NCBI GenBank assembly: GCA_017406805.1
Contig: JAFQXU010000032.1
Coordinates: 20,290 to 84,289, forward strand
Reading direction: 5' to 3'
Source of the DNA: Clostridia bacterium
GTDB lineage: Bacteria > Bacillota > Clostridia > Oscillospirales > Acutalibacteraceae
DNA: 64,000 bases
The notes under the pieces were generated by a model. The model searched no databases, had not been told where the DNA came from, and was given only the letters and a program-made list of their open reading frames with translations. The position numbers and the translations under genes were made by a program. Shown here piece by piece: positions 25,722 through 35,234 of the stretch. How positions within the stretch are numbered: position 1 is the first letter of the stretch; each line of letters opens with the position of its first letter.

Positions 25722-27008
25722 ATGAACCCTAAAAAAATAACAAGTGAAATTCTAAAAGAAAATTACTTTTATATGAAACACCCTTCCGGGCTTGATATTT
25801 ACGTCTACCCAAAAAAAGATTACAATTCAAAATATGCCATAATCGGCAGCAATTTTGGGTCAATAAACAACAAATTCAAACTAAAAAATGAACTTTCTTA
25901 CACAAACATTCCCGACGGAACTGCACATTATTTGGAACATAAGCTATTTGAAAGCAAAAAAGGAGATGCTTTTGAACTTTTTTCCAAAACAGGAGCAAGC
26001 GCAAATGCTTATACCTCTTTTGAAAAAACAGCTTATTTGTTCTCTTGCGCAGATAATTTCGATAAATCCTTAGAAATTCTGCTGGAGTTTGTTCAGTCAC
26101 CTTATTTTACCGAACAAGGCGTTTTAAAAGAACGTGGAATAATCTCTCAGGAAATAAAAATGTATAGCGACAGCCCGGACTGGAAAGTTTTATTAAATCT
26201 TTTGGACGCACTTTATAAAAACCACCCCGTAAAAATTGACATTGCGGGTTCGGTGGAAAGTATTTCTAAAATAACTCCCGAAACTCTTTACGAGTGCTAT
26301 AATGCATTTTATAACTTAAGTAACATGTGTTTGTGCGTTGTCGGCGATGTAGACTACATGAAAGTATTTGAAATTGTGGACAAAAACCTTAAGTTTTCTC
26401 CCGCTGTGGAAGTGGAACGCTTTTTCCCCGACGAACCTCATGAAATTTCAAAAAAAGAAGTTACCGAGCGTTTAGATATGGAAACATCTATGTTTAACAT
26501 TGGATTTAAAGAAAACATTTCCAAGGGCGAAAGGGTTTCCGTAAAAGATTTAGTATATCATGACCTTATAATAAGTGCCATATCATCCAAATCTTCCAAT
26601 ATGTACGATGAACTTATAAAATCGCAATCAATAAATGAGGTTTCATTTTCAAATGAATATCTGGAAGGGCCGGGATATGCATCGGTTATTTTTTCCGGAG
26701 AGTCGCAAAACCCCAAAAAAGCCTGCGAAATAATTAAAAAGCACATTGAAAAAGCTCATAAAAACGGAATTGACAAAAAAACATTTGAAAGAGCCAAAAA
26801 ATATGCATACGGTCAAAGTTTGGCGGTGTTTAACGGTGTATCTTCAATAGCAAACTTACAGCTGGACTTTGCTTTGGCGGGAAAAGAAATATTTGAATAT
26901 CTTGAAACTTTAAAAAATGCCGATTTTAGCGAAATAAATGCCCATTTGGGTAAAAAATTAAATATTGATAACTCAGCAGTATCAATCGTAAAACCAAAAA
27001 ATGAGTAA
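25722..27008 (+). CDS. yfmH: M16-family zinc peptidase YfmH
   Basis: 428 residues. The inverted zinc motif HYLEH is at 69-73 (His69, Glu72, His73), and the third ligand Glu is expected in GIISQEIKMY about 75 residues on. Predicted to form a heterodimer with YfmF, which begins one operon position earlier and ends 3 bp before. The last codons overlap lgt by 8 nt. RBS AAGGAGTAATT. Confidence 0.88.
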   Translation: MNPKKITSEILKENYFYMKHPSGLDIYVYPKKDYNSKYAIIGSNFGSINNKFKLKNELSYTNIPDGTAHYLEHKLFESKKGDAFELFSKTGASANAYTSFEKTAYLFSCADNFDKSLEILLEFVQSPYFTEQGVLKERGIISQEIKMYSDSPDWKVLLNLLDALYKNHPVKIDIAGSVESISKITPETLYECYNAFYNLSNMCLCVVGDVDYMKVFEIVDKNLKFSPAVEVERFFPDEPHEISKKEVTERLDMETSMFNIGFKENISKGERVSVKDLVYHDLIISAISSKSSNMYDELIKSQSINEVSFSNEYLEGPGYASVIFSGESQNPKKACEIIKKHIEKAHKNGIDKKTFERAKKYAYGQSLAVFNGVSSIANLQLDFALAGKEIFEYLETLKNADFSEINAHLGKKLNIDNSAVSIVKPKNE

Positions 27009-27804
27009 GGCTACTATTTATCATATTTCTTTTCCAAAATTAAACATAGATTTTTCAATAAACCCCATTTTGGCAAAAATCGGAAGCATAAATGTGCATT
27101 GGTACGGAGTAATAATCGCCTTGGGATTTACTTTGGCTTATATTTATATGGTTTCACAAAGAAAAAAATACAACTTAAAAACCGAAGAAATTTCTGATTT
27201 TACATTTATTTCTTCTGTCCTGGCAATAATTTTTGCAAGAATTTATTATGTTGTATTTTACCCGGGAGATTTTTACATCAAGAATCCCATTGAAATAGTG
27301 AAAATTTCAAACGGCGGAATTGCCATATATGGAGCCGTAATAGGTGGGTTTTTGGGGATTTTAATATTTTGCAAAATTAAAAAAATGGCATTTCTTCCTG
27401 TTTTAGATATTGCATGCATAGGCCTTGCAATCGGTCAATCAATCGGCAGATGGGGAAATTTTGTAAATCAAGAAGCTTTTGGCACTGTTACAAATTTGCC
27501 CTGGGGAATGGCAAGCGAGAACACAAATTTTCAGGCAGTTCACCCTTGCTTTTTGTATGAATCCATCGGCTGTTTTATTTGCTTTTTAATTTTGCATTTT
27601 TTGTCAAGCAAAAAAACAAAAAGCGGAACCGTGTTTTTTACTTATCTTTTAATTTACGGCACGCTGAGAATGGTAATCGAAAGCTTTAGAACAGACAGCT
27701 TAATGATACCAAGCACAAACATTAAAGTGTCTTCCCTTTTTAGCGCAGCGATAATAATTACATCAATAGTTTTCTTATTTATAAAAAAACAAAAAACCAC
27801 TTAA
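27001..27804 (+). CDS. lgt: Prolipoprotein diacylglyceryl transferase
   Basis: Transfers diacylglycerol from phosphatidylglycerol to the lipobox Cys of prelipoproteins, in the membrane. 267 residues with about seven hydrophobic helices. The Lgt signature GRWGNFVNQEAFG lies near 146-158; HWYGVIIALGF near 33-43 and FLYESIGC near 181 are conserved blocks. It serves lipoproteins such as those at 39066 and 61346 in this window. Start overlaps yfmH. Confidence 0.95.
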   Translation: MSKATIYHISFPKLNIDFSINPILAKIGSINVHWYGVIIALGFTLAYIYMVSQRKKYNLKTEEISDFTFISSVLAIIFARIYYVVFYPGDFYIKNPIEIVKISNGGIAIYGAVIGGFLGILIFCKIKKMAFLPVLDIACIGLAIGQSIGRWGNFVNQEAFGTVTNLPWGMASENTNFQAVHPCFLYESIGCFICFLILHFLSSKKTKSGTVFFTYLLIYGTLRMVIESFRTDSLMIPSTNIKVSSLFSAAIIITSIVFLFIKKQKTT

Positions 27805-27820
27805 CTTAATAAGTGGTTTT
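27793..27820. terminator. Terminator of the yfmF-yfmH-lgt operon
   Basis: AACCACTT (27795-27802) pairs with AAGTGGTT (27811-27818), followed by TTTATTTTG. The arms contain the last codons of lgt. The A-run on the left allows function for the convergent DUF975 gene too. Confidence 0.8.
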
Positions 27821-27844
27821 TATTTTGCAAATTTATTTTTGTTA

Positions 27845-28558
27845 CTAAGCCTTTGCTTCTTTTAATTTTAAGTAGAAATTTGTTCTGGTTGCATTAACAT
27901 AAGGCGCAATGTAAATAGAAGCAAAACCCAAGGTAATCGGAATTAACAAATACCAAAGAATAAACGACAAATCAAGAATAAACAATTCAAATTTGTGGCC
28001 TTTCATCATTTCTTTACTCTTTGTAATGGCCTCTAAAGCATCTATGTTCGGATTTTCCGCCATAATGTAAGGTGACATGCTGTAAGAATAAGTTTTAATT
28101 ATTCCCGGAATAAAGAAAAGAAGTGACCAAAGAAAAGTAAACACTAATGTAAGTAAATTAAGTAAAATAGAATCTACCCAGCAATTTTTATAGCCATAAC
28201 CAAGCATTGAAAATCCCGGTTTTTGATCTTTTGCAGCCTCAAGATAAGCATAATTATGCGAAATTCTAAGTGGGCTCATAATAACTAAACTTATGATAAT
28301 GGATATTATCAAACACCATATTAAAGGCATAAACATTGCAGGAGACAAAGTTGCAGATTTAGATCCTACAGTTACTGCATTAAATCCTGAATTAAATCCT
28401 GCATTGAAATTGGACATCAATGTGTTACTTTGCACAATACTACTAAAGAAACTTCCCAAAAAGTGGTCTGCACCTGCAATTAAACCAATCACAAATAAGA
28501 TTAAAACATTGCCTTTGATTTGCTTCTTCGCCAAACTTTTTAATTCCGCTCTAGACAT
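27845..28558 (-). CDS. DUF975 family membrane protein
   Basis: 237 residues with an N-terminal RAELKSLAKKQIKGN, the typical start of DUF975 proteins, then five or so hydrophobic helices (about 17-33, 75-95, 130-155, 190-225). MAENPNIDALEAITKSKEMMKGHK near 165-190 is the characteristic cytoplasmic loop. Function unknown in the family. RBS AGGAGAGG, own promoter at 28625-28653. Confidence 0.85.
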   Translation of the reverse strand: MSRAELKSLAKKQIKGNVLILFVIGLIAGADHFLGSFFSSIVQSNTLMSNFNAGFNSGFNAVTVGSKSATLSPAMFMPLIWCLIISIIISLVIMSPLRISHNYAYLEAAKDQKPGFSMLGYGYKNCWVDSILLNLLTLVFTFLWSLLFFIPGIIKTYSYSMSPYIMAENPNIDALEAITKSKEMMKGHKFELFILDLSFILWYLLIPITLGFASIYIAPYVNATRTNFYLKLKEAKA

Positions 28559-28624
28559 AAATATCCTCTCCTTTAAGTAAAAAATTTTAGTGTCCTGGCT
28601 ATATTATGACTACCAAGCAAGGCC

Positions 28625-28653
28625 ATTGTAGCATATGCTTATAAATTTGTCAA
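28625..28653 (-). promoter_or_regulatory. Sigma-A-type promoter of the DUF975 gene
   Basis: Minus-strand TTGACA (28648-28653), 17-nt spacer and TACAAT (28625-28630), giving a 5' UTR of about 60 nt. Confidence 0.75.
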
Positions 28654-28704
28654 CATTTATTTTATTTTTTTGTGCTATATATCAATTTTTTCTGTTTAAA
28701 ATAA

Positions 28705-29475
28705 TTAAAACTTTAAATTTAAGTTTATTAGTAAATCAGAATTATATTTACGGACTGTATTTAAATTATTGTCTAATCGTATATTATGATATTGATAAAT
28801 ATTTTCTATACCATTAAGCCGACAAAAATTATCGTACGCCACATAAACTTCCACAATAAATTTTTCATCGCCTTCATTTTCTTCGGAAACTGAAAAACTT
28901 GGGGTAAATAAATCTTTATTTAAATAATCTATTTTAAAACGTGAAGTACCGGCTGTTTCGATAATATTTAAATTCTTCTCACCACAATTTAATCCTAATA
29001 TTTTATATAAATTTTCAAGATTTATAGTAAAGCCACATTCAGTTTTTGTCCAATTATTTTTATTAAAAAAGTACTTTAACGCTTTAACACACGGTAACTC
29101 ATTAATAATTTCAGTTTTACCGTCGAAAGGGAAATTAAAATTAGTATTAATACCGCAATCGACGATATATGCATCTTTTTCCGACAAACCAAATTTACTC
29201 TTGGCACATTCTAAATCCACTATAAACTGTTCATTTGTAAGCTTATTTATATACATACAGTACTTACAATTTAACTTTTTATGACAAAAAGAGCCATCCA
29301 ATTTACCGCATTCACACTCTGTTTCGTACCCTTCGGGAATTCGCACAACACCCAAAAAACTGTTAAATTCAGTACTCGAATTCTTCTCGGTCGGGAACAT
29401 CGCTATAGCAGACACCGCAAAAAATAAAAATAATGATAAAACTACGCTAAATTTTGATAAATAATTTTTTTTCAT
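28705..29475 (-). CDS. Exported Cys-rich protein, unknown
   Basis: 256 residues. Signal-like N-terminus (hydrophobic 8-27). Residues about 53-74 carry a cluster of six cysteines in CECGKLDGSFC and CKYC, reminiscent of a small zinc-binding or disulfide module. Further Cys are spread through the sequence. The rest is a mixed alpha/beta stretch without recognisable motifs. RBS AGGGGTTGG. It stands alone between DUF975 and rsmA, on the same strand as both. Confidence 0.65.
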   Translation of the reverse strand: MKKNYLSKFSVVLSLFLFFAVSAIAMFPTEKNSSTEFNSFLGVVRIPEGYETECECGKLDGSFCHKKLNCKYCMYINKLTNEQFIVDLECAKSKFGLSEKDAYIVDCGINTNFNFPFDGKTEIINELPCVKALKYFFNKNNWTKTECGFTINLENLYKILGLNCGEKNLNIIETAGTSRFKIDYLNKDLFTPSFSVSEENEGDEKFIVEVYVAYDNFCRLNGIENIYQYHNIRLDNNLNTVRKYNSDLLINLNLKF

Positions 29476-29576
29476 GTAAAAATTTCCAACCCCTTATAAT
29501 ATAATTATTAAGGTTAATTTTATCATTATAAAAAATTGATTACAACAAAATTCTACAAATTTTTCGATTGCTAATT

Positions 29577-30431
29577 TTATAATAAATTCACAATTTTAGA
29601 AAAATCTTCAAAAGTCAGTTGCTCGGCCCTAAAATTTGGATTTATACCTGCAGAATTTAAAATGTTTTTTATTTCGTCTTTGTTTTTACCCAAACCCGAA
29701 CCAAGGGAATTTGCAATATTTTTTCTGCGCTGAGAAAATGCCGCTTTTACTACTTTAAAAAACCTAGTTTTATCTTTTATAATTTTAGAATTCAATTTTT
29801 TTAAATTTATTTTTATAACGCACGAATCCACATTTGGCATCGGGATAAAGCATCCCCTATTTACGGAAAACAGAATTTCCGGCTCACCGTAATACCTAAC
29901 TGCCAAACTTATTGCCCCGGACTGACGTGAACCGGGCTGTGCACATATTCTTTCCGCGGCTTCTTTTTGAATCATTAAAACAAGTGAATTTACTTTTATT
30001 TCTTCGTTTTCCAAGATATACATTATTACCTCAGAAGTTATATAATACGGTAAATTTGCGCAGACGTTTATCTCGTCAAAATCTTTAAATTCGGTTTCGA
30101 TAAGTTTCTTTAAATCGGTTTTAAGGATATCCCTGTTTATTATTTTTACATTTTCAAATTCGGCTGTGGTTTCCTTTAAAATCGGGATTAATCTTTTATC
30201 TATCTCCACAGAAACAACCTTCTTAAAGCGTTTTGCAAGCTCGATTGTCAAAACGCCTATACCCGGCCCGATTTCTATTACCCCGCTGTTTTTATTTTCG
30301 GTTGAATTTTCGGCCATTTTTGGGCAAACCGAACTATCCACTATAAAATTTTGTCCCAGCGACTTAGAAAATTTAAATCCAAAACTGCTTAGTGTTTTTT
30401 TTATAACTTTAATATCCGAAAGATTTTCCAT
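29577..30431 (-). CDS. rsmA: 16S rRNA (adenine(1518)-N(6)/adenine(1519)-N(6))-dimethyltransferase
   Basis: Dimethylates the two adenines of the helix-45 loop during 30S maturation. 284 residues. SLGQNFIVD near 24-32, SAM motif VIEIGPGIGVLT, NLPYYITS catalytic motif and the C-terminal FSQRRKNIANSL block are all present. RBS TAGGAG. It follows folE by 14 bp. Confidence 0.96.
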   Translation of the reverse strand: MENLSDIKVIKKTLSSFGFKFSKSLGQNFIVDSSVCPKMAENSTENKNSGVIEIGPGIGVLTIELAKRFKKVVSVEIDKRLIPILKETTAEFENVKIINRDILKTDLKKLIETEFKDFDEINVCANLPYYITSEVIMYILENEEIKVNSLVLMIQKEAAERICAQPGSRQSGAISLAVRYYGEPEILFSVNRGCFIPMPNVDSCVIKINLKKLNSKIIKDKTRFFKVVKAAFSQRRKNIANSLGSGLGKNKDEIKNILNSAGINPNFRAEQLTFEDFSKIVNLL

Positions 30432-30445
30432 TTAAACTCCTACTA

Positions 30446-31021
30446 TTAATTTAAACTATTTAAAAATAAATTTTGATATTCTGCGCTTTCTTTAAAAGTA
30501 CCGCTAAAATGATTTGTTACGGTCTCGGAAGATACATTTTGTATTCCTCTTGCCGTCACACAGCTATGTTTTGCTTTAATATTCACCGCTATATCGTTTG
30601 ACTTTGTTAAAATTTTCATAATTTCCAAAATATCTTCGCCGATTTTCTCTTGAAGTTGAAGGCGCTTACACACCATGTCCACCAATCTTACAACTTTAGA
30701 AAGTCCCAGCACAAACCCGCGCGGAATGTACGCCACGGAAATTTTCATATCATACATAAGCGCAATATGATGCTCGCACAAACTAAATGCGTCTATATTT
30801 TTTAATATTACCATGTTTTTAGAATTAGTTTTTCTGTCTATTTCAAAAATTTTATTCACTTTTTCTGCAATTTCTTTATTAGGTACATTATTATATGCCG
30901 TTAAAAACTTCATCATATTAACGAACCTTTGCGGAGTTTCATCCGGCAATTTTATATCCAAACAATTAAATAAATACTCCGCTGCTTTTACGGCCTGTTC
31001 ATTTTTATCTGCGATATTCAT
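30446..31021 (-). CDS. folE: GTP cyclohydrolase I
   Basis: First step of tetrahydrofolate synthesis: GTP to 7,8-dihydroneopterin triphosphate. 191 residues. Zinc ligands are in SLCEHHI (Cys and His) and in AKHSCVTARGIQN; IPRGFVLGLSKVVRLVD is the family signature. Other folate synthesis genes (folP, folB, folK) are not adjacent. RBS GGAGAA lies some 14 nt before the ATG. Confidence 0.95.
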   Translation of the reverse strand: MNIADKNEQAVKAAEYLFNCLDIKLPDETPQRFVNMMKFLTAYNNVPNKEIAEKVNKIFEIDRKTNSKNMVILKNIDAFSLCEHHIALMYDMKISVAYIPRGFVLGLSKVVRLVDMVCKRLQLQEKIGEDILEIMKILTKSNDIAVNIKAKHSCVTARGIQNVSSETVTNHFSGTFKESAEYQNLFLNSLN

Positions 31022-31057
31022 AATTTAAAAACAAATTCTCCTCGAAAAAAATTAAAT

Positions 31058-32428
31058 CTAATCCCCTATTTTTAGCATTTCTACAATTTCATCGGTGTGC
31101 ATACCTCTAGAACCTTTTACCAAAACTTTATCGCATGGCTTAATTATACTTTTTAAGGTTTCGTATGCTTCTTTGTTATCTTTGCAGTGAGTGGCTTTTA
31201 TATCTTGGTTTGTTTTTTTGGCTCCTTCGTGAATAAACTTTGCCATTTCGCCTGTTGTTATTAAAACGTCTATTCCCTCCAAGGCTATATACCTGCCGAT
31301 TTCTTTATGAATTTCACGGGATTTTTCGCCAAGTTCAAGCATATCCGCCATAACCACTATATTTTTACCGCCGGAATTCAGGCTTCTTAAAACCCTTATT
31401 GAACTTTTCACGGAATCCGGGCTGGCATTGTAGGAATCGTCTATTACAACCACTTCATTTATATTTAAAATCTGCTGCCTCATTGCAATATTTTGAAATT
31501 TTGCAAGGCCTTTTTTTATATCTTCCATGTGAATATTCATTTTTCTAGCAACTGCAATTGCCGCAAGCGCATTGTAAACATTATGTATACCAAGGCATGG
31601 TATTTTTATATCTTCTTTAAATTTATCCGTAACCAGAGTAAAATTCGTTTCGGTATCGTTTGAAGATACATTCTCGCATCTGTAATTATAAGCACCGTTT
31701 ATTCCAAATGTTACTATTTCTTTGCCGCTTTTTTCGGCAGCTTCCAAAAGCAGTGGCAAATCACCGTTTACAAAGTACGTTCCGCCGCTTTTTTTTAGCA
31801 TTTTTAGTTTTTCGCTGCAAGTTGTTTCTATATTTTTAAAATTTTCAATATGAGAAAGACCTATATTCGTAATAACTCCCATATCTACGTCTGCAATATC
31901 GGCGAGTTTTTCCATTTCGCCAATTTTGCTTACGCCCATTTCCACCACAGCGGCCTGATGAGTTCTGTCTATATTAAATATTGTAAGTGGCAAACCAATT
32001 TGCCCATTATAATTACCCTGAGTTTTTAAAATATTTAAATTTTCGCCTAAAACTGCCGCAATCATTTCTTTAGTTGTTGTTTTTCCAACACTGCCTGTAA
32101 CACCTATAAACGGTATATTAAATTTCTTTCTATAATATTTGGCAAGGTCTTGAAGTGCCGAAACAGTCGATTTTACTTCCACCAGTGCGCCGCAAACGTC
32201 GTTTAATTTATGATCCGACTGCACAAAAGAAACAACAGCTCCGTTTTCAAACGCCGATTTTATAAAATCATGCCCATCGCTATGTTCCCCGACTATCGGG
32301 ACAAACAAAGAATTGTTTTTTATTTCTCTGCTGTCTATACAAACAGCTTCCACTACCGCATCTGTATTACCTGAAAGAAGTTTCCCGCCCGTTGCAGAAA
32401 GTATTTCCGATATGCTTATTTTTTCCAT
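31058..32428 (-). CDS. murF: UDP-N-acetylmuramoyl-tripeptide--D-alanyl-D-alanine ligase
   Basis: Last cytoplasmic step of the peptidoglycan stem peptide; it uses the D-Ala-D-Ala made by Ddl (48300). 456 residues. N-terminal Mur domain with VCIDSREIKNNSLFV, P-loop GVTGSVGKTTTKEM, VVEMGVSKIGEM, NAL AAI-type block and VIDDSYNASPDS. Begins 3 bp after the murE stop, so murE-murF is one operon. Confidence 0.97.
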   Translation of the reverse strand: MEKISISEILSATGGKLLSGNTDAVVEAVCIDSREIKNNSLFVPIVGEHSDGHDFIKSAFENGAVVSFVQSDHKLNDVCGALVEVKSTVSALQDLAKYYRKKFNIPFIGVTGSVGKTTTKEMIAAVLGENLNILKTQGNYNGQIGLPLTIFNIDRTHQAAVVEMGVSKIGEMEKLADIADVDMGVITNIGLSHIENFKNIETTCSEKLKMLKKSGGTYFVNGDLPLLLEAAEKSGKEIVTFGINGAYNYRCENVSSNDTETNFTLVTDKFKEDIKIPCLGIHNVYNALAAIAVARKMNIHMEDIKKGLAKFQNIAMRQQILNINEVVVIDDSYNASPDSVKSSIRVLRSLNSGGKNIVVMADMLELGEKSREIHKEIGRYIALEGIDVLITTGEMAKFIHEGAKKTNQDIKATHCKDNKEAYETLKSIIKPCDKVLVKGSRGMHTDEIVEMLKIGD

Positions 32429-32431
32429 ATA

Positions 32432-33910
32432 TTAGGCCTCTCTTTTAATTTTTAATTCTTTGCAAATTTCATCTATTATTTCTCGCTCGTCCATATGATA
32501 CTTTGTGCCTTGTATTTCTTGATAATCTTCGTGGCCTTTTCCCGCCAAGATGATTACATCACCCCTCCGAGCATTTTCTATGCAGTATTTTATTGCTTCT
32601 TTTCTGTCAGGTATTACAACATACTCACCGTTCGTTTTGCTTATCCCGGTTTTAATGTCTTCTATTATATCCATCGGGTTTTCATACCTGGGATTGTCAC
32701 TTGTTATAACGGACAAATCGGAATATTTACCGGAAATTTCCCCCATTTCGTATCTTCTTATTTTAGGCCTGTTTCCTCCGGCACCAAAAAGCGTTACGAT
32801 CCTTTTTGGATTATACTTTTTCAGCGTTGTAAGAACATTTTCCATGCTAAGAGCATTATGAGCATAGTCAATAAATAAAGAATACTCGCTTGAAATTTTT
32901 ACAGGCTCCATTCTGCCTTTAACTTTTACATTTTTAAGTCCGCTTACTATATCTTCTTTTTTTACGCCGATGCACTCACATACCGCTGACGCCGCCAAAG
33001 CGTTATAAACATTAAACTTACCTGGAATTGGAATATAAATATCTGAGATTTCGTTGTTTAACCCGCATATATCAAAACTCACGCCAATATTTCCATTTTC
33101 GTTTACTAGGTTTATATTTTTTGCCGTAATATCTGCTTCTTTACTTATTGAGTAATTAAAAATTTTACACGTGTGATCAATAATTATGTCGCCATATTTT
33201 TCGTCATCTAAATTCAAAAAACCGGTTTTACATTTTTTAAAAAGCATACTTTTACACTTTAAATATTCTTCCATGGTTTTATGTTCATTTCCGCCTATAT
33301 GATCGTGCGAAAAATTTGTAAATATACCAAAATCAAATTCAAAACCATCTAAACGATGCTCTTTAAGGCCTATTGACGAAGCTTCTATCACACAATACGT
33401 ACAGCCGTTGTCATACATATTTTTTAAATGCTTTTGAACTTCGTATGATTCGGGGGTTGTATTTGGAAGTTTTGTGATTGTATCTCCGCAAAGCGCACCA
33501 ATTGTGCCGATTATACCAACTTTTTTACCTGATTGTTCCAAAATCTTTTTTATCATAAAAGATGTTGTCGTTTTTCCTTTTGTACCGGTAATTCCAATGG
33601 TTTTTATTTTTTCTGCGGGATTATCAAAAAAATTAGCGGAAATTTCGGCAAGAAATTCTCTTGTGTCTTTAACGTATAAAATTGTTACTCCGGGAATGTC
33701 AATTTCTCTTTCTACCACTATTGCCACAGCACCATTTTTTACGGCATTTTGAGCGTAGTCATGCCCGTCACTGTTACTGCCAACCAAACAAACAAAAATA
33801 TCTCCCTTTTTTACTTTTCTGGAATCGTATGAAATGTCTGAAATATCCAGCTCTAAACTGCCAACAGACTTAGAAACTTTTAAATTTTTAATCATGTTTT
33901 TTATAAGCAC
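32432..33910 (-). CDS. murE: UDP-N-acetylmuramoyl-L-alanyl-D-glutamate--2,6-diaminopimelate ligase
   Basis: Adds meso-diaminopimelate to the peptidoglycan precursor. About 492 residues. P-loop GTKGKTTTSFM, NTTPES and the DNPR motif in VITSDNPRYENP that selects meso-DAP over lysine. The start is uncertain: a TTG at 33916, a GTG at 33910 and an ATG at 33895 are in frame; GGGG is six bases before the GTG, which I chose. Coupled to murF. It implies a DAP-type wall. Confidence 0.95.
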   Translation of the reverse strand: MLIKNMIKNLKVSKSVGSLELDISDISYDSRKVKKGDIFVCLVGSNSDGHDYAQNAVKNGAVAIVVEREIDIPGVTILYVKDTREFLAEISANFFDNPAEKIKTIGITGTKGKTTTSFMIKKILEQSGKKVGIIGTIGALCGDTITKLPNTTPESYEVQKHLKNMYDNGCTYCVIEASSIGLKEHRLDGFEFDFGIFTNFSHDHIGGNEHKTMEEYLKCKSMLFKKCKTGFLNLDDEKYGDIIIDHTCKIFNYSISKEADITAKNINLVNENGNIGVSFDICGLNNEISDIYIPIPGKFNVYNALAASAVCECIGVKKEDIVSGLKNVKVKGRMEPVKISSEYSLFIDYAHNALSMENVLTTLKKYNPKRIVTLFGAGGNRPKIRRYEMGEISGKYSDLSVITSDNPRYENPMDIIEDIKTGISKTNGEYVVIPDRKEAIKYCIENARRGDVIILAGKGHEDYQEIQGTKYHMDEREIIDEICKELKIKREA

Positions 33911-34009
33911 ACACAATTCCCCTTTTTAATCACTTACACTAAACAAATTATACATTATATCATAAAAATAATCAACGCGACTAATGTCGAACAAAAAACA
34001 ATATAGAAA

Positions 34010-34030
34010 AAACCGCCTTGTTTCAGGCGG
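34010..34030 (-). terminator. Terminator of the spoIIIA operon
   Basis: CCGCCT (34013-34018) pairs with AGGCGG (34025-34030); on the minus strand the stem is followed by TTTTTTCTAT. It lies just after the spoIIIAH stop. Confidence 0.8.
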
Positions 34031-34040
34031 ACAAATAACT

Positions 34041-34604
34041 TTATTTAACCTCGGTTATTTTTATTTTTTCAAATGGAATTCCCGCTTGACCGGAAACAAT
34101 ATCCCTAATAATTATTACGGAATTTTCGTTCAGAGTCCCGGAATTTACTATCACACTGCATTCCCCGTTTTGAATAAACACAACGCAATCGCCGAATCCC
34201 TTCGCTTTTATCAAATTTTCGATGTTTGTTTCTTGCTGAGAATTTTTAACCAAAGAATTAATGCTTTCTTCTATTGTTTTTTTACTTTCTTCGCTTTTGT
34301 TTGATTCGTTTAATAAACTTTTTAGTTTTTCGTCCAATTCATCTCGCACTTTTTGTCGGTCGGATTTTGCTTGTGCAAAATATTTTTTTGATTCGTTTGA
34401 AAGTTTGTCGGAGTTTTCGTTTTCTTCTCCGTCGGAAACTTTTGAACTGTTTACATACCTTGCCTCTCCAAGCTCACGAGTTGACTCCAAAACACTTGTG
34501 CTGCTTAAATTTTTATTGTCTGAAAATTGCCAGTTCAGATAAACTGCCGCTCCAAGCGTTGCCACCAATGCTGTTAAAATAAGTTGACGTTTACGAAATT
34601 TCAT
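34041..34604 (-). CDS. spoIIIAH: Stage III sporulation protein AH
   Basis: 187 residues. Mother-cell half of the SpoIIQ-AH channel between mother cell and forespore. Short basic N-terminus, transmembrane helix (about 8-24, ending YLNWQFS), a charged low-complexity linker (about 30-75) and a C-terminal YscJ/FliF-like domain with KGFGDCVVFIQNGECSVIV near 135-153. RBS TTAGGAGG. Last gene of the operon. Confidence 0.95.
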   Translation of the reverse strand: MKFRKRQLILTALVATLGAAVYLNWQFSDNKNLSSTSVLESTRELGEARYVNSSKVSDGEENENSDKLSNESKKYFAQAKSDRQKVRDELDEKLKSLLNESNKSEESKKTIEESINSLVKNSQQETNIENLIKAKGFGDCVVFIQNGECSVIVNSGTLNENSVIIIRDIVSGQAGIPFEKIKITEVK

Positions 34605-34622
34605 TTTTTTCCTCCTAATTAT

Positions 34623-35210
34623 TTAAATAGATTTTGTTACGCATACACGTTTTGACGAAATACTTAGTGCAGTTGTTACCGCTTCTGTTATTCGGTTTTT
34701 TACAATTGGATCATCTCCTCCGGGGCAAATAATAACAACGCCTTTTACTTTTGGCTCTATTTTTTTTACTGCAAGAGCGTGTTCTGTACCCTCAGAATCT
34801 TTTACCGTTATGTATTTTTTCTCACAATCGTCGCTTTCTTTTTTTCGTGTGATTTCTCCCGAAGATTTGTCTTCAGAGGCTTCTTTGTTTTTTCTTTCTT
34901 CCGTTGCGTAGATTGTTTCGGCGGTATTTTCCAGCGTTACAAGCACCTGCGGACTTCCGGCGCCTTCTATTTTTGAAACTGCATAAGTTAAATTTTTTTC
35001 CAAAAGTTCTCTGTGCGTTTCGGAATTTACAGATGTATCGGATTTTATTTTTGATAATTCCGATTCCTTTACTTTTTTTGGTATCATACCAGACACAAAA
35101 ATCAAAAAAATTCCTAAAAAGCCAACTATTACCGCTAATTTAACGTAATCTTTTTGTGAAATCATTTTTTTAAAATATTCTTTTATTTTTATGTATAAAT
35201 CACTGTTCAT
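34623..35210 (-). CDS. spoIIIAG: Stage III sporulation protein AG
   Basis: 195 residues. Forms the ring of the mother-cell feeding-tube complex. One transmembrane helix at about 24-42, then an extracytoplasmic ring-building motif domain with PQVLVTLENTAETIYATEE, a charged insert, and VKGVVIICPGGDDPIVKNRI with the usual C-terminal block TEAVTTALSI. Spacing to spoIIIAH is 18 bp. Confidence 0.94.
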   Translation of the reverse strand: MNSDLYIKIKEYFKKMISQKDYVKLAVIVGFLGIFLIFVSGMIPKKVKESELSKIKSDTSVNSETHRELLEKNLTYAVSKIEGAGSPQVLVTLENTAETIYATEERKNKEASEDKSSGEITRKKESDDCEKKYITVKDSEGTEHALAVKKIEPKVKGVVIICPGGDDPIVKNRITEAVTTALSISSKRVCVTKSI

Positions 35211-35234
35211 CTTCCGCCTTCAGCCTCCTGATTT

